From positions 310,001 to 374,000 of the forward strand of contig NZ_RYDL01000002.1 in NCBI RefSeq assembly GCF_003968755.1: a stretch of DNA of 64,000 bases. The letters are read 5' to 3'. Positions within the stretch are counted from its first letter, which is position 1. Each line of letters opens with the position of its first letter. The DNA is from Flavobacterium sp. RSP15 (GTDB taxonomy: Bacteria > Bacteroidota > Bacteroidia > Flavobacteriales > Flavobacteriaceae). Positions 35,674 through 45,150 of this stretch are shown here, in pieces. The notes under the pieces are model-generated. The model searched no databases, had not been told where the DNA came from, and worked only from the letters and a program-made list of their open reading frames with translations. The position numbers were made by a program, and so were the translations under genes.

Positions 35674-35868
35674 TTAAAAACTGTAACTGATCCTGGAATA
35701 CAACTCAATAAATAGCGGTTTAAAGTCTCTAGAGTTGTTTGAAAAAGTATTTATTTGATACTTTACCATAGGTTCAAAATTAATCTGAAATGATTTTACA
35801 ATTCGGTATTTAAAGCCGGTACTCACATTAGTGCTAAAATGGATTTGCTTCAAATCTGTAAATTTTCT
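35674..35868 (-). pseudogene. C-terminal remnant of an outer-membrane beta-barrel gene
   Basis: On the minus strand an open segment reads KFTDLKQIHFSTNVSTGFKY and continues to the terminal strand IELYSRISYSF before TAA. Alternating residues and an ending aromatic match Bacteroidota barrel C-termini. Upstream of about 35868 the frame breaks and no start is present before the next gene. The neighbouring lipoprotein at 35968 may be what is left of the same former operon. Confidence 0.6.
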
Positions 35869-35967
35869 TCGGCATCCGGATAACTACTCGAATGTATCAA
35901 GTAAACTCCTAATAGCTTTTTACAGTCAATAATTTATTGGTCTAACCGCAACAATTTTATTCAAGAA

Positions 35968-36384
35968 TTAATTCATAACGACTGGAACTTCTACTTCTTC
36001 AAAGATATTTTCTCCATTAGCATCCTCTCCTTTATAAAATTTAAAAATATAAGAACCGGTATTGGTTACATAAAAATTAAAAGAAACCTCTGATGGTGAA
36101 GGTATTTGTTGCGTACAAACTTGACTAGTATTCACTGCCGTTTGAATGCCTATGGTTCTTACATTCAAATTTTTGTCATAATAAATCCCTTGAAATAAAT
36201 GACATTCGGTTGGTCTTGTATATTTTAATTTTATCTCATAGGTATTTCCCAATATGAATTTTTCGGGTAATGTATAGCTATCTATAGGCAGCACTTCAAA
36301 GCTATAAGAATCTTGATTATCATTATCAATGGAACATCCGGTTAAGGTTGTAATGAACAGAATAAAAAGCACAATTTTTTTCAT
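35968..36384 (-). CDS. Hypothetical lipoprotein
   Basis: 138 residues. The signal peptide MKKIVLFILFITTLTGC ends in a clear lipobox (LTGC, Cys17). The mature part is beta-rich (YSFEVLPIDSYTLPEKFILGNTYEIKLKY and FNFYVTNTGSYIFKFYKGED) with one internal CHLF and a VCTQQ cysteine. It is a Flavobacteriaceae-type small lipoprotein of unknown role, often seen beside outer-membrane barrel genes; here only a barrel remnant lies downstream. No promoter element could be identified. Confidence 0.75.
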   Translation of the reverse strand: MKKIVLFILFITTLTGCSIDNDNQDSYSFEVLPIDSYTLPEKFILGNTYEIKLKYTRPTECHLFQGIYYDKNLNVRTIGIQTAVNTSQVCTQQIPSPSEVSFNFYVTNTGSYIFKFYKGEDANGENIFEEVEVPVVMN

Positions 36385-36482
36385 TTCTTAATTTTTTAAA
36401 TTTATACAATTCAGTTTCTTAATTGAATTCTAAGCTGTTTTGCAAAAGATCAAAATTTCAACAAAAGGTTGCGTGTAAAAAT

Positions 36483-36517
36483 AAAAAAATCCGTCTCGTT
36501 TTTTAGGTACGAGACGG
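36483..36517 (-). terminator. Terminator of recA
   Basis: CCGTCTCGT and ACGAGACGG form a 9-bp stem with a 9-nt loop; on the minus strand a T-run follows, 10 nt beyond the recA stop. Confidence 0.8.
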
Positions 36518-36527
36518 GTTTTACTTT

Positions 36528-37535
36528 TTATGCTTCTGCCAATTCTTTTATTCTGGCTTTAATCTTTTCTTCTAATTCATCCGCTAATTCCGGATTGTCT
36601 TTAATCAAAGACTTAACAGCATCCCGACCTTGTCCTAATTTAGTTTCACCGTAACTGAACCAAGATCCTGCTTTTTTGATGATTTCAAACTCAACAGCAA
36701 GATCAAGAATCTCTCCTGTTTTTGAAATTCCTTCCCCATACATGATGTCAAATTCCGCGATTTTAAATGGCGGAGCGACTTTGTTTTTCACCACTTTTAC
36801 TTTGGTTCTGTTCCCAAGGACGTTATCTCCATCTTTAATTTGAGTAGAACGACGAATATCCAAACGAATCGAAGCATAAAACTTCAATGCATTTCCTCCC
36901 GTTGTAGTTTCTGGATTTCCAAACATCACACCAATTTTCTCTCTTAATTGATTAATAAAGAAAACTGTACAATTTGTTTTACTGATGGTTCCTGTTAATT
37001 TACGCAATGCTTGAGACATTAAACGGGCGTGTAATCCCATTTTAGAATCTCCCATTTCGCCTTCAATTTCACTTTTTGGAGTCAAAGCTGCAACCGAGTC
37101 AATGACAACAATGTCAATTGCTCCGGAACGAATCAAGTTCTCCGCAATTTCTAACGCTTGTTCTCCATTATCAGGTTGTGATATGATTAAGTTTTCAATA
37201 TCTACGCCTAATTTCTCCGCATAGTTTCTGTCGAAAGCATGTTCTGCATCAATAAAAGCTGCAATTCCACCTGCTTTTTGAGCTTCAGCAATAGCATGAA
37301 GCGTCAATGTGGTTTTTCCAGAAGATTCCGGACCGTATATTTCAATAATTCTACCTCTTGGATAGCCTCCAACTCCTAATGCCAAATCGATTCCTAAAGA
37401 CCCGGAAGAAATAGTTTCTACTTCTTCAATGGCTTTGTCGCCCATTTTCATTACTGTCCCTTTTCCGTAGGTTTTGTCTAATTTGTCAAGCGTAAGTTGT
37501 AGCGCTTTTAATTTAGATTCTTTCTCTGAACTCAT
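36528..37535 (-). CDS. recA: Recombinase RecA
   Basis: 335 residues from [20 protein letters not shown] (ATG at 37535); an in-frame ATG at 37559 would add 8 residues and cannot be excluded. Walker [10 protein letters not shown] lies at about 67-75, with IDAEHAFD near 96 and the L1/L2 DNA-binding region around [22 protein letters not shown]. Catalyses strand exchange and coordinates repair. No SOS-box type operator could be recognised in the 200-bp upstream region, which is AT-rich and has no gene. Confidence 0.97.
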   Translation of the reverse strand: MSSEKESKLKALQLTLDKLDKTYGKGTVMKMGDKAIEEVETISSGSLGIDLALGVGGYPRGRIIEIYGPESSGKTTLTLHAIAEAQKAGGIAAFIDAEHAFDRNYAEKLGVDIENLIISQPDNGEQALEIAENLIRSGAIDIVVIDSVAALTPKSEIEGEMGDSKMGLHARLMSQALRKLTGTISKTNCTVFFINQLREKIGVMFGNPETTTGGNALKFYASIRLDIRRSTQIKDGDNVLGNRTKVKVVKNKVAPPFKIAEFDIMYGEGISKTGEILDLAVEFEIIKKAGSWFSYGETKLGQGRDAVKSLIKDNPELADELEEKIKARIKELAEA

Positions 37536-37737
37536 CTTTTCTTTTACCTTTTCTTTCATCTATTTGTATTGGTTTATAACGGTAAGAAACTGACAGGATG
37601 ATTACTTATCCCATAATTTCATTTGTATATTGAATATATGTTTTGTAAAAATACTTCTTTTTTGATTTAAAATTTTCTCTTTCAAGAATATTTTAAATCT
37701 ATTTATCAATTAAAAATAGTCAGTTGTATTTTGCTTC

Positions 37738-38247
37738 TTACACGAACAACGCTTTTAATTCGGTTGCATCATGGGGGTTCATTTTTCCGGCTAAAACTAA
37801 ACTCAGCTGTTTGCGTCGCAATGCAGCTTCAAAACGTTGTTTTTCTATTTCGGTTTCCGGAACAATTTGGGGTACTTCAACGGGTCTTCCCGTATCGTCT
37901 ACTGCTACAAAAGTGTAGATCGCTTCATTTGCTTTGGTTTTATTACCGGATTCTCTGTCTTCAACCCAAATGTCAATGAATATTTCCATTGAACTTTTGA
38001 AAGCTCTGGAAACTTTAGCTTCAACAGTAACGACACTTCCCAACGGAATGGCTCTGTTGAACGCAACATGATTTACGGATGCTGTAACTACAATTCTTCG
38101 GGAATGTCTGCGTGCCGCTATACTTGCTGCGCGATCCATACGGGCTAATAATTCGCCACCAAAAAGATTGTTCAAAGGATTGGTCTCGCTTGGTAAAACC
38201 AAATCAGTTAATATCGTCAGGGATTCTGAAGGGTGTTTTGGTGTCAT
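37738..38247 (-). CDS. Acyl-CoA thioesterase (hotdog fold)
   Basis: 169 residues from the ATG at 38247 (MTPKHPSESLTILTDLVLPS); the frame extends 10 more residues to 38277. The NPLNNLFGGELLARMDRAASIAARRHSR region is the hotdog helix characteristic of YciA/ACOT-type thioesterases, with VVTASVNHVAFNRAIPLGSVV next. It hydrolyses acyl-CoA to free acid and CoA; the acyl preference is unknown. Same strand as the DoxX and holB genes upstream. Confidence 0.88.
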   Translation of the reverse strand: MTPKHPSESLTILTDLVLPSETNPLNNLFGGELLARMDRAASIAARRHSRRIVVTASVNHVAFNRAIPLGSVVTVEAKVSRAFKSSMEIFIDIWVEDRESGNKTKANEAIYTFVAVDDTGRPVEVPQIVPETEIEKQRFEAALRRKQLSLVLAGKMNPHDATELKALFV

Positions 38248-38295
38248 TTTTTTATTTAAAAAGGAATTATTGTTCAAAATAATAAGTTGTAAAGT

Positions 38296-38679
38296 CTAGT
38301 TTAACCAATAAACGGCCAATATTGCAGGGATAAAATAAATAACAATTGTTCTGGCTCCATCATAATCTTTGGCCAATCGCTGTCCGAAAAGCAACATCAA
38401 CAACGTGATACAAGAGAAAACGGCTCCGTAAAAACCAAAAATCCTTCCGTTATTCACGAACAGTTCCACACAGCCGACTACACATAAAATACCGGAAATT
38501 AATTCTAAAATCAAGATATTTAGTAATGCTAAAGGTACATGGTTTTTTAATGGTGTTTTAGCGAAATGACCTTTTAACCATTCGACATTATCTTTCCAAT
38601 AAAACAATTTGTCGTATCCGGACTGTAGGAAAGTGATGGCCAGGAAAATTAAAATCAAAATAGAAGTAATATTGTTCAT
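38296..38679 (-). CDS. DoxX-family membrane protein
   Basis: 127 residues with four membrane segments and the DoxX-like N-terminus SILILIFLAITFLQSGYDKLFYW. The family is a poorly characterised four-helix membrane protein group. It lies 4 nt after the holB stop and 48 nt before the thioesterase start, making a likely holB-doxX-thioesterase transcript. Confidence 0.82.
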   Translation of the reverse strand: MNNITSILILIFLAITFLQSGYDKLFYWKDNVEWLKGHFAKTPLKNHVPLALLNILILELISGILCVVGCVELFVNNGRIFGFYGAVFSCITLLMLLFGQRLAKDYDGARTIVIYFIPAILAVYWLN

Positions 38680-38683
38680 TTTT

Positions 38684-39832
38684 TTATTTTTTGTGAATTA
38701 AACGAGTAAGTTTTATTGATAAATCGGTTAAAATAATTTTAGCGTTTCCGTTGCGTTCAATGTGATACATCGCCTCTGAAAGTTCTTTAAAAATATCATT
38801 TATGTTGTTGCCATTTACAAAAGGTGCAAAATTCTCCAGTTTGAATTTTTCCACTTGTGGTTCCATGTAGACTAAACTTGGCGTTTGGTAATTGAGCAAC
38901 AAGGCCTGACGAAACATATCAATACAAAAATGTAAAAACTTTTTTTGGGTTTCTCTTCCCAAACCAGCAATTTGCTCGCTCCACTGGATCAAATCCTGAA
39001 TGGCAGCGGCGTTTCCTTTTGCTCTAAAAGCCGCACGAACCCAATCGACAAACCATTTTTCAAAAAAAACAGATTCGCTGTCCGGTTGTATTAATTGCAA
39101 TGCTTTATTGAAATTTCCTTGTGCCTGATGCGCTATTTTTAAAGCTATTTTAGAATCCGTATTTTCTTTTGAAACCAAGGCCTCCGCAATGACAGTTTCA
39201 CTCAAACCATTAAAATGTAGTACTTGGCAACGGGAACGAATCGTTTGAATAATATCTTCTTCATTTTCTGAAATCAGGATAAAAACCGTTCTGTCTGTAG
39301 GTTCTTCCAATAATTTCAGTAATTTATTAGAAGCAGCGATATTCAATTTATCAGCCATCCAAATAATCATTATTTTGTATCCGCCTTCATAAGATTTTAA
39401 AGCCAGCGATTTCAAGATTTCCTGCGCATCATCGACCCTAATTTCTCCTTGCTTGTTTTTAACACCTAGCATTTGGTACCAATCAAACAAACTTCCGTAC
39501 GGATTTTGTTCTATAAACTGTCGCCATTCCGTTATGAAATCAATGCTTTTGGGTTTTGCTTTTACTTCTTCAGTACTGACAGTCGGGTAAATAAAATGCA
39601 AATCAGGATGGGAAGTTTTCTGAAATTTCAGGTTGCACGCTTCATTTGAACCGGAATTCTCTCCGTTTTGATTGCTGCAAATGATGTATTGTGCATACGC
39701 AATCGCCATGGGTAAAGTACCACTGCCTTCCGGACCTACGAACAGTTGTGCGTGGGGAACTCTGCCCAAATCAGCACTTTTTGTCAAATGACTTTTGATG
39801 TGTTCTTGTCCTAAAATTTCTGAAAATTGCAT
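38684..39832 (-). CDS. holB: DNA polymerase III subunit delta'-like protein
   Basis: 382 residues from MQFSEILGQEHIKSHL (ATG at 39832); the open frame to 39880 includes the promoter and is rejected. The start matches the clamp-loader AAA+ delta' subunit (GQEHIKSHLTKSADLGRVPHAQLF, then GPEGSGTLPMAIA). The P-loop is degenerate (GPEGSGTL), as in many delta' subunits. KIMIIWMADKLNIAASNKLLKLLEEPT and SRCQVLHF match the sensor region. It is part of the clamp loader that places the sliding clamp on DNA. Confidence 0.9.
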   Translation of the reverse strand: MQFSEILGQEHIKSHLTKSADLGRVPHAQLFVGPEGSGTLPMAIAYAQYIICSNQNGENSGSNEACNLKFQKTSHPDLHFIYPTVSTEEVKAKPKSIDFITEWRQFIEQNPYGSLFDWYQMLGVKNKQGEIRVDDAQEILKSLALKSYEGGYKIMIIWMADKLNIAASNKLLKLLEEPTDRTVFILISENEEDIIQTIRSRCQVLHFNGLSETVIAEALVSKENTDSKIALKIAHQAQGNFNKALQLIQPDSESVFFEKWFVDWVRAAFRAKGNAAAIQDLIQWSEQIAGLGRETQKKFLHFCIDMFRQALLLNYQTPSLVYMEPQVEKFKLENFAPFVNGNNINDIFKELSEAMYHIERNGNAKIILTDLSIKLTRLIHKK

Positions 39833-39836
39833 GAAG

Positions 39837-39844
39837 CAAAGATA
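39837..39844 (-). promoter_or_regulatory. -7 promoter element of holB, almost touching the start
   Basis: Minus strand reads TATCTTTG and ends 4 nt before the ATG at 39832, so the mRNA should begin at or next to the start codon. Confidence 0.6.
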
Positions 39845-39968
39845 GCAGAAAATGGTGTAGTCTAAAATTTTAGCAGGCAAAGTTTCAGCAGAAGCTAGTT
39901 TATAGAAGTGTAAATTTATGTTTTATTTTTAAAATTTAACAGGCCTTTATCTAAAATAATATCTAGAT

Positions 39969-40001
39969 AAATTAATAAATAAAAGCATTATTTATTAATT
40001 T
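39969..40001. repeat. AT-only hairpin upstream of pgk
   Basis: AAATTAATAAATAA and its exact complement around a 5-nt loop (AAGCA) lie between the divergent holB and pgk promoters. Function unknown; possibly only a structural feature. Confidence 0.5.
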
Positions 40002-40069
40002 ACATCGATTTCGTTGCTAAAAATTGATTTTATATGATTTTCCCTAATTTATTAATAATTTAAAAGTTC

Positions 40070-40077
40070 TATATTTG
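40070..40077 (+). promoter_or_regulatory. -7 promoter element of pgk
   Basis: TATATTTG fits TAnnTTTG, 37 nt before the pgk ATG. Confidence 0.6.
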
Positions 40078-40114
40078 TTACTCTTTCAAAAAAAATAAAC
40101 TAAAAAACAGACTG

Positions 40115-41302
40115 ATGAAAACCATAAGTGATTTCAATTTTGCAAATAAAAAAGCCATAATTCGGGTTGATTTTAATGTGCCTTTGGACGAAAAGTTCAA
40201 TGTAACGGATGCCACGCGTATTGAAGCTGCAAAACCTACTATTGACGCGATTCTTGCGCAAGGCGGAAGCGTGATTTTGATGTCGCATTTAGGCCGGCCA
40301 AAAGGAGTGGAAGAAAAATACTCTTTAAAACACATTTTGAAAACAACTGCTGAAATTCTTGGAGTTTCGGTTCAGTTCGCTTCAAACTGTATTGGTTCAG
40401 AGGCGAAAGCTGCAGCTGAAAAATTGCAGGCTGGAGAAGTTTTATTGTTAGAAAATTTACGTTTTCACAGCCAAGAAGAAGCGGGTGATGTTGCTTTTGC
40501 AAAAGAACTGGCGTCACTTGGTGATATTTTTGTAAACGACGCTTTTGGTACAGCGCATAGAGCGCACGCATCGACTACAATCATTGCGCAGTTTTTTCCT
40601 AGCGAAAAATGTTTTGGATTATTATTGGCCAAAGAAATAGAAAGCTTGAACAAAGTTTTAAAAAACAGCGAAAAACCAGTAACAGCAGTCCTTGGTGGAT
40701 CAAAAGTATCTTCTAAAATTACCGTAATCGAGAATATTCTTGATAAAGTAGACCACATGATTATTGGTGGCGGAATGACTTTTACTTTTGCGAAAGCATT
40801 AGGCGGTAAAATTGGCGATTCGATTTGTGAAGATGACAAACAAGAATTGGCTTTGGAAATCTTGAGATTAGCTAAAGAAAAAGGAGTTCAAATCCACATT
40901 CCAGTTGATGTCGTAGCGGCAAATGCTTTTTCAAATGATGCTCAAACCCAGATTGTGGATGTCAAAGCAATTCCTGACGGGTGGCAAGGATTGGATGCTG
41001 GACCAAAATCATTGGAAAACTTCAAAAAAGTAATCATGGATTCTAAAACGATTCTTTGGAACGGTCCATTGGGTGTTTTTGAAATGGAAAATTTTGCTAA
41101 CGGAACAATTACATTGGGTAACTTTATTGCAGAATCTACTGCAAACGGGGCATTCTCTCTTGTAGGTGGAGGGGATTCAGTGGCAGCTGTAAAACAATTT
41201 GGGCTGGAGGATAAAGTGAGTTACGTTTCTACAGGCGGAGGAGCAATGCTGGAGATGCTCGAAGGCAGAGTATTACCCGGAATTGCAGCTATTTTAGACT
41301 AA
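40115..41302 (+). CDS. pgk: Phosphoglycerate kinase
   Basis: 395 residues, the standard length. [20 protein letters not shown] (N-terminal substrate loop), [29 protein letters not shown] and [13 protein letters not shown] (nucleotide loop near the C-terminus) are all present. Transfers phosphate from 1,3-bisphosphoglycerate to ADP in glycolysis. It is monocistronic: own promoter upstream and a terminator hairpin 75 nt after the stop. Confidence 0.97.
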   Translation: MKTISDFNFANKKAIIRVDFNVPLDEKFNVTDATRIEAAKPTIDAILAQGGSVILMSHLGRPKGVEEKYSLKHILKTTAEILGVSVQFASNCIGSEAKAAAEKLQAGEVLLLENLRFHSQEEAGDVAFAKELASLGDIFVNDAFGTAHRAHASTTIIAQFFPSEKCFGLLLAKEIESLNKVLKNSEKPVTAVLGGSKVSSKITVIENILDKVDHMIIGGGMTFTFAKALGGKIGDSICEDDKQELALEILRLAKEKGVQIHIPVDVVAANAFSNDAQTQIVDVKAIPDGWQGLDAGPKSLENFKKVIMDSKTILWNGPLGVFEMENFANGTITLGNFIAESTANGAFSLVGGGDSVAAVKQFGLEDKVSYVSTGGGAMLEMLEGRVLPGIAAILD

Positions 41303-41377
41303 TAAATACAGTAAAAATAAAAGCCGTTTTGATATTTAAATAGAATTCAAATCCAGCAGCTATTTTATCACATGAGT

Positions 41378-41419
41378 AAAAACCTCAGCGACACCTTATG
41401 TATCACTGAGGTTTTTTTT
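41378..41419 (+). terminator. Terminator of pgk
   Basis: AAAAACCTCAG and CTGAGGTTTTT with a 17-nt loop, followed by T-run. The remainder of 41420-41537 is AT-rich without recognised features. Confidence 0.75.
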
Positions 41420-41537
41420 AAGTTTCACAATTGGATCTTTAAAGCAATTTTACCCACAAACAAGTATAAATTCAGCACTAAGGACCTAAAAATTATATTT
41501 TTAACAATATTTAAAGGAAATTTTAGTTTTAACCTAC

Positions 41538-41545
41538 TAAGTTTG
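41538..41545 (+). promoter_or_regulatory. -7 promoter element of the transglycosylase gene
   Basis: TAAGTTTG fits TAnnTTTG, 51 nt before the ATG. Confidence 0.5.
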
Positions 41546-41596
41546 TAAAAATAAGACTTCTAATCATTTGAAATATAGGTCTTTGATCTTTAAAAT

Positions 41597-43618
41597 ATGA
41601 CTATAAAAAATACCACATTATCGCTTTTTCTGTTGTTATCAATTCATTTGTTTTCGCAGGAAGCAACTGAAAATAAAGCGATTGAAAAAATTGACACCAA
41701 ATTATCCTATTTAGATTCTATTAAAAATTCCTTTGTTGAATATGATCTGGCATCTTGTGTAGACAGTTTGTGGATGAACGAAATGACCAACTTAGATTTA
41801 TATAATAATCTTACAGAAGACATCGAAAACATAAATATAGATGAAAAAGTAGATTATGAGTTACCAACAGCACTGCTGAAAGAAAGACTGGCGGCAATGA
41901 ATGCAAAATCGCCGTTTAATATTGAGTACAATCAAGGTTTGGAAAATATTATTAAATCATTTTTAAAATACCGCAAAAAATCTTTTGAACGATTAATGGC
42001 CACTTCGGAATATTATTTCCCCATGTTTGAGGAGGCTTTGGCCAAACAAAATGTTCCTTTGGAGATAAAATATTTAGCCGTTGTGGAATCTGCTTTAAAT
42101 CCAAAAGCAGTTTCAAAAATGGGAGCAACTGGACTGTGGCAATTTATGTATCAAACCGGAAAACAGTATGGGTTGAAAATTGATTCGTATGTGGATGAAC
42201 GCAGCGATCCCTTAAAGGCTTCCGAGGCAGCAGCGCAATATATGACCAATATGTACAAAATATTTGGAGATTGGGATTTGGTTTTGGCCTCTTATAATTC
42301 TGGTCCGGGAAATGTTTCCAAAGCGATCAGACGTTCCGGTGGTCAGCAAAATTATTGGAATATCAGGAAAAATCTTCCCAGAGAAACCCAAGGATATGTA
42401 CCTGCTTTCTTAGCAACCATGTATCTTTATGAATACCATAAGGAACACGGAATCGTGCCCCAGCGGGCTACCATAAAGCATTTTACTACGGATACTATCC
42501 TGATCAAGAAGCAAATTACATTCAAGCAAATATCAGATTTACTTGATGTTCCTGTGGTTCAATTGCAGGTTTTAAATCCCTCTTACAAGCTTGATATAAT
42601 TCCTTTTTATCATGATCAAAATCATTATTTGAGATTGCCCCAAGAAAAAATTGCTGTTTTTGCCTCTAATGAAAGTCCGATTTATGCCTATACAGAATAC
42701 GAATCCGGCAAACGAGAGAAGCCCTATTTTGCTACAAAAACAACAACCAAAAAAGAACGCGAAGATACTGGTAGTCAAAGAATAGCGCAATCCCATACAA
42801 CCCAGTATTACAAAGTGAAAAAAGGAGATAATCTGGGAGCTATTGCCAGTAAATACGATGTTAGTATTGCTGATTTAAGACAATGGAATGCGCTAAGCAG
42901 CAATGTTATCGTGTATGGTAAAAACCTAAAAATTAGCAGCAACGAAGGGACTGTTTCTGATGAAGTAAAAAAGAATTCAGATCCAATACAAGCCCTTTCG
43001 GAGAAGCAAATTGCCGCGTCATTAGAGGCAAACGCAGCTGTAGCATCTACTGAAAGCAAGGCGTATTACATAGTTCAAAAAGGAGATAATTTAAATACCA
43101 TTGCCAAAAAAAACAAGGTTACTGTCGCTGAAATTCAACAATGGAACAACCTTTCGGACGCTAATGTGCTATTAGGAACATCATTAAATATGGGCAGTAG
43201 CAATGCTGCGCTTACAAATGATTTGACAGTTACTCCGGTTGTAAAGAATATTGAATACGAAGTCCAAAAAGGAGACAATTTAGAGCGTATTGCTAAGAAA
43301 TTTGGCACCTCTGCGTCTACTCTGAAACAATGGAATAAAATTTCCGGACAGACCATCGTTTTAGGAAGTTCTTTGATTGTTGCCAAAGGGGAGCCTGTAA
43401 TAAATACAAATAGACCAACGATAAGTTATTTTAAGAAAAAAACAAATGGTTCTGGGTTATCCCAAAAAGAAACCGTTGATTACTACGTAAAAAAAGGAGA
43501 TTCGTTGTATAGTATTTCAAAAAAATACCCAGGCGTAACTATTTCTGATCTGAAAAAATGGAACGGTATTCGCGGAGAAGAACTCAAACCAGGAATGAAA
43601 CTTAAAATTAACGGATAA
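41597..43618 (+). CDS. Lytic transglycosylase with four LysM domains (MltD-like)
   Basis: 673 residues with an N-terminal signal peptide (LSLFLLLSIHLFSQ). The lytic transglycosylase domain (about 140-300) shows AVVESALNPKAVSKMGATGLWQF with the catalytic Glu (about 165) and SYNSGPGNV. Four LysM peptidoglycan-binding repeats follow at about 400, 488, 553 and 628, each with [KQ]KGD[NS]L. It cuts peptidoglycan glycan strands in the periplasm during wall turnover. Four repeats exceed the two usual in MltD. The DUF4837 lipoprotein gene follows 48 nt later with its own promoter. Confidence 0.92.
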   Translation: MTIKNTTLSLFLLLSIHLFSQEATENKAIEKIDTKLSYLDSIKNSFVEYDLASCVDSLWMNEMTNLDLYNNLTEDIENINIDEKVDYELPTALLKERLAAMNAKSPFNIEYNQGLENIIKSFLKYRKKSFERLMATSEYYFPMFEEALAKQNVPLEIKYLAVVESALNPKAVSKMGATGLWQFMYQTGKQYGLKIDSYVDERSDPLKASEAAAQYMTNMYKIFGDWDLVLASYNSGPGNVSKAIRRSGGQQNYWNIRKNLPRETQGYVPAFLATMYLYEYHKEHGIVPQRATIKHFTTDTILIKKQITFKQISDLLDVPVVQLQVLNPSYKLDIIPFYHDQNHYLRLPQEKIAVFASNESPIYAYTEYESGKREKPYFATKTTTKKEREDTGSQRIAQSHTTQYYKVKKGDNLGAIASKYDVSIADLRQWNALSSNVIVYGKNLKISSNEGTVSDEVKKNSDPIQALSEKQIAASLEANAAVASTESKAYYIVQKGDNLNTIAKKNKVTVAEIQQWNNLSDANVLLGTSLNMGSSNAALTNDLTVTPVVKNIEYEVQKGDNLERIAKKFGTSASTLKQWNKISGQTIVLGSSLIVAKGEPVINTNRPTISYFKKKTNGSGLSQKETVDYYVKKGDSLYSISKKYPGVTISDLKKWNGIRGEELKPGMKLKING

Positions 43619-43633
43619 TAGAATTATCTTATC

Positions 43634-43641
43634 TAAATTTG
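43634..43641 (+). promoter_or_regulatory. -7 promoter element of DUF4837 gene
   Basis: TAAATTTG fits TAnnTTTG, 25 nt before the ATG. Confidence 0.5.
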
Positions 43642-43666
43642 GGTTTTATTTTATAATTGAAATACA

Positions 43667-44647
43667 ATGAATAAAGCCCTTCTTTTATTGCTTTTTACTG
43701 CCATTTTTCTGGGTTCTTGTAACGAAAAAAAAGATCCCCAACCACGCGCTACAACAGGAAAAATTAATACTATTTCAGTTATCATAGACGACCAGTTGTG
43801 GAATGGTGAGATTGGCGACAGCATTCGAAATAAATTTGCCTCCGCCGTTATAGGATTACCTGAGGAAGAACCGCTTTTTACGATAAATCAGTATCCTACT
43901 AAAATTTTAGAAGGATTTATGACGGATAGCCGTACGATTATCGTAGTCAAAAAAGAGGAGCAAAATAAATTTGAAATTAAAAAAAATCAATACGCATCTC
44001 CCCAAAATGTGTTTCATATTTCTGGAAAAACAAGCGCAGATATTCTAGAAATAATAGAGCGAAATTCGCCAAAAATAATTGAAATTATTAAGGAAACTGA
44101 AATTTCCGAAAACCAACGCATTATAAAACAGTCTATTCTTAATCCAAAAATCATCAAGAATAAATTTCAAATTTCGATTAATATTCCTTCTTCATATCAA
44201 TACGTTCTGCACAAACCACATTTTATATGGTTAAAAAACGAAATTATCAGCGGTAACACGAGTTTGTTGATTTATCAAGTTCCCATAAATGCTCTCACTA
44301 AAAAGGATACAGATCTGATTACGAATATTATTAAAATGAGGGATTCTATTGGCAATCTCTACATTAGCGGAAAAGAGAATAACACTGCAATGATTACCGG
44401 AGAAAGCTATTCACCTTATTTTTTTAAGATCAGCCTGGACGGAAAGGAAACGTATGAAACAAAAGGAACATGGGAATTGAAAAATGATTTTATGTCAGGC
44501 CCTTTTATCAATTATGCTATTTTGGATACAGAACACAACAGGATTTTAGTTTTGGAAGGTTTTTGTTATGCGCCCTCCAAAGAAAAAAGAGATTTAATGC
44601 ATGAGTTAGCAGCCATCATAAAATCAGTTGAGGTTTTGAAAAAATAG
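43667..44647 (+). CDS. DUF4837 lipoprotein
   Basis: 326 residues. Signal peptide MNKALLLLLFTAIFLGSC with lipobox (LGSC, Cys18). The mature protein begins TGKINTISVIIDDQLWNGEIGDSIR and ends in a region with PFINYAILDTEHNRILVLEGFCYAPSKEKR, matching the Bacteroidota-specific DUF4837 family. Function unknown; likely an envelope lipoprotein. It sits directly after the LysM transglycosylase, an arrangement I recall from other Flavobacteriaceae. Confidence 0.82.
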   Translation: MNKALLLLLFTAIFLGSCNEKKDPQPRATTGKINTISVIIDDQLWNGEIGDSIRNKFASAVIGLPEEEPLFTINQYPTKILEGFMTDSRTIIVVKKEEQNKFEIKKNQYASPQNVFHISGKTSADILEIIERNSPKIIEIIKETEISENQRIIKQSILNPKIIKNKFQISINIPSSYQYVLHKPHFIWLKNEIISGNTSLLIYQVPINALTKKDTDLITNIIKMRDSIGNLYISGKENNTAMITGESYSPYFFKISLDGKETYETKGTWELKNDFMSGPFINYAILDTEHNRILVLEGFCYAPSKEKRDLMHELAAIIKSVEVLKK

Positions 44648-44694
44648 TTTTATTTTCTTTTATTTGCAGTCTAATAAAAACTAAAAAAAATAAA

Positions 44695-45150
44695 ATGTTA
44701 AAATGGAGTATAAAGTCGTTTAAGGACCTTTCTGTGGATGAGTTATACGATCTGCTGAGATTGAGAAGCGAGATTTTCGTGGTGGAGCAAAACTGTGTAT
44801 ATCTTGATCTTGACGGAAAGGATAAAGTGGCTTTGCATCTTATTGGAGAATTTGAAGGTAAAATTGTAGCGCATTCCAGACTTTTCAAACCAGGAATCAG
44901 TTTTGACAATGCCTCAATTGGCCGAGTAACAGTTGATTCAAATTACCGCGACAAAAAATGGGGGCACGATCTAATGCGGGAATCTATTGCAGGAATAGCG
45001 CATCATTTTGGCGAGAGCCACATCACTATTGGAGCACAATTGTACCTAAAGAAATTCTATGAGAGCCATGGTTTTGAGCAAACCAGTGAAATGTATCTAG
45101 AAGACGATATTCCGCATATTGAGATGAAAAGAGAGGAACTAAATTTTTAG
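44695..45150 (+). CDS. ElaA-like GNAT acyltransferase
   Basis: 151 residues. The N-terminus (WSIKSFKDLSVDELYDLLRLRSEIFVVEQ) and EIFVVEQNCVYLDLDGKD are typical of ElaA-family acetyltransferases. IGRVTVDSNYRDKKWGHDLM and AQLYLKKFYESHGF are the acetyl-CoA-binding and C-terminal parts. The substrate is unknown. Its 3' end overlaps the convergent OmpA-family gene by 12 nt. Confidence 0.85.
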   Translation: MLKWSIKSFKDLSVDELYDLLRLRSEIFVVEQNCVYLDLDGKDKVALHLIGEFEGKIVAHSRLFKPGISFDNASIGRVTVDSNYRDKKWGHDLMRESIAGIAHHFGESHITIGAQLYLKKFYESHGFEQTSEMYLEDDIPHIEMKREELNF

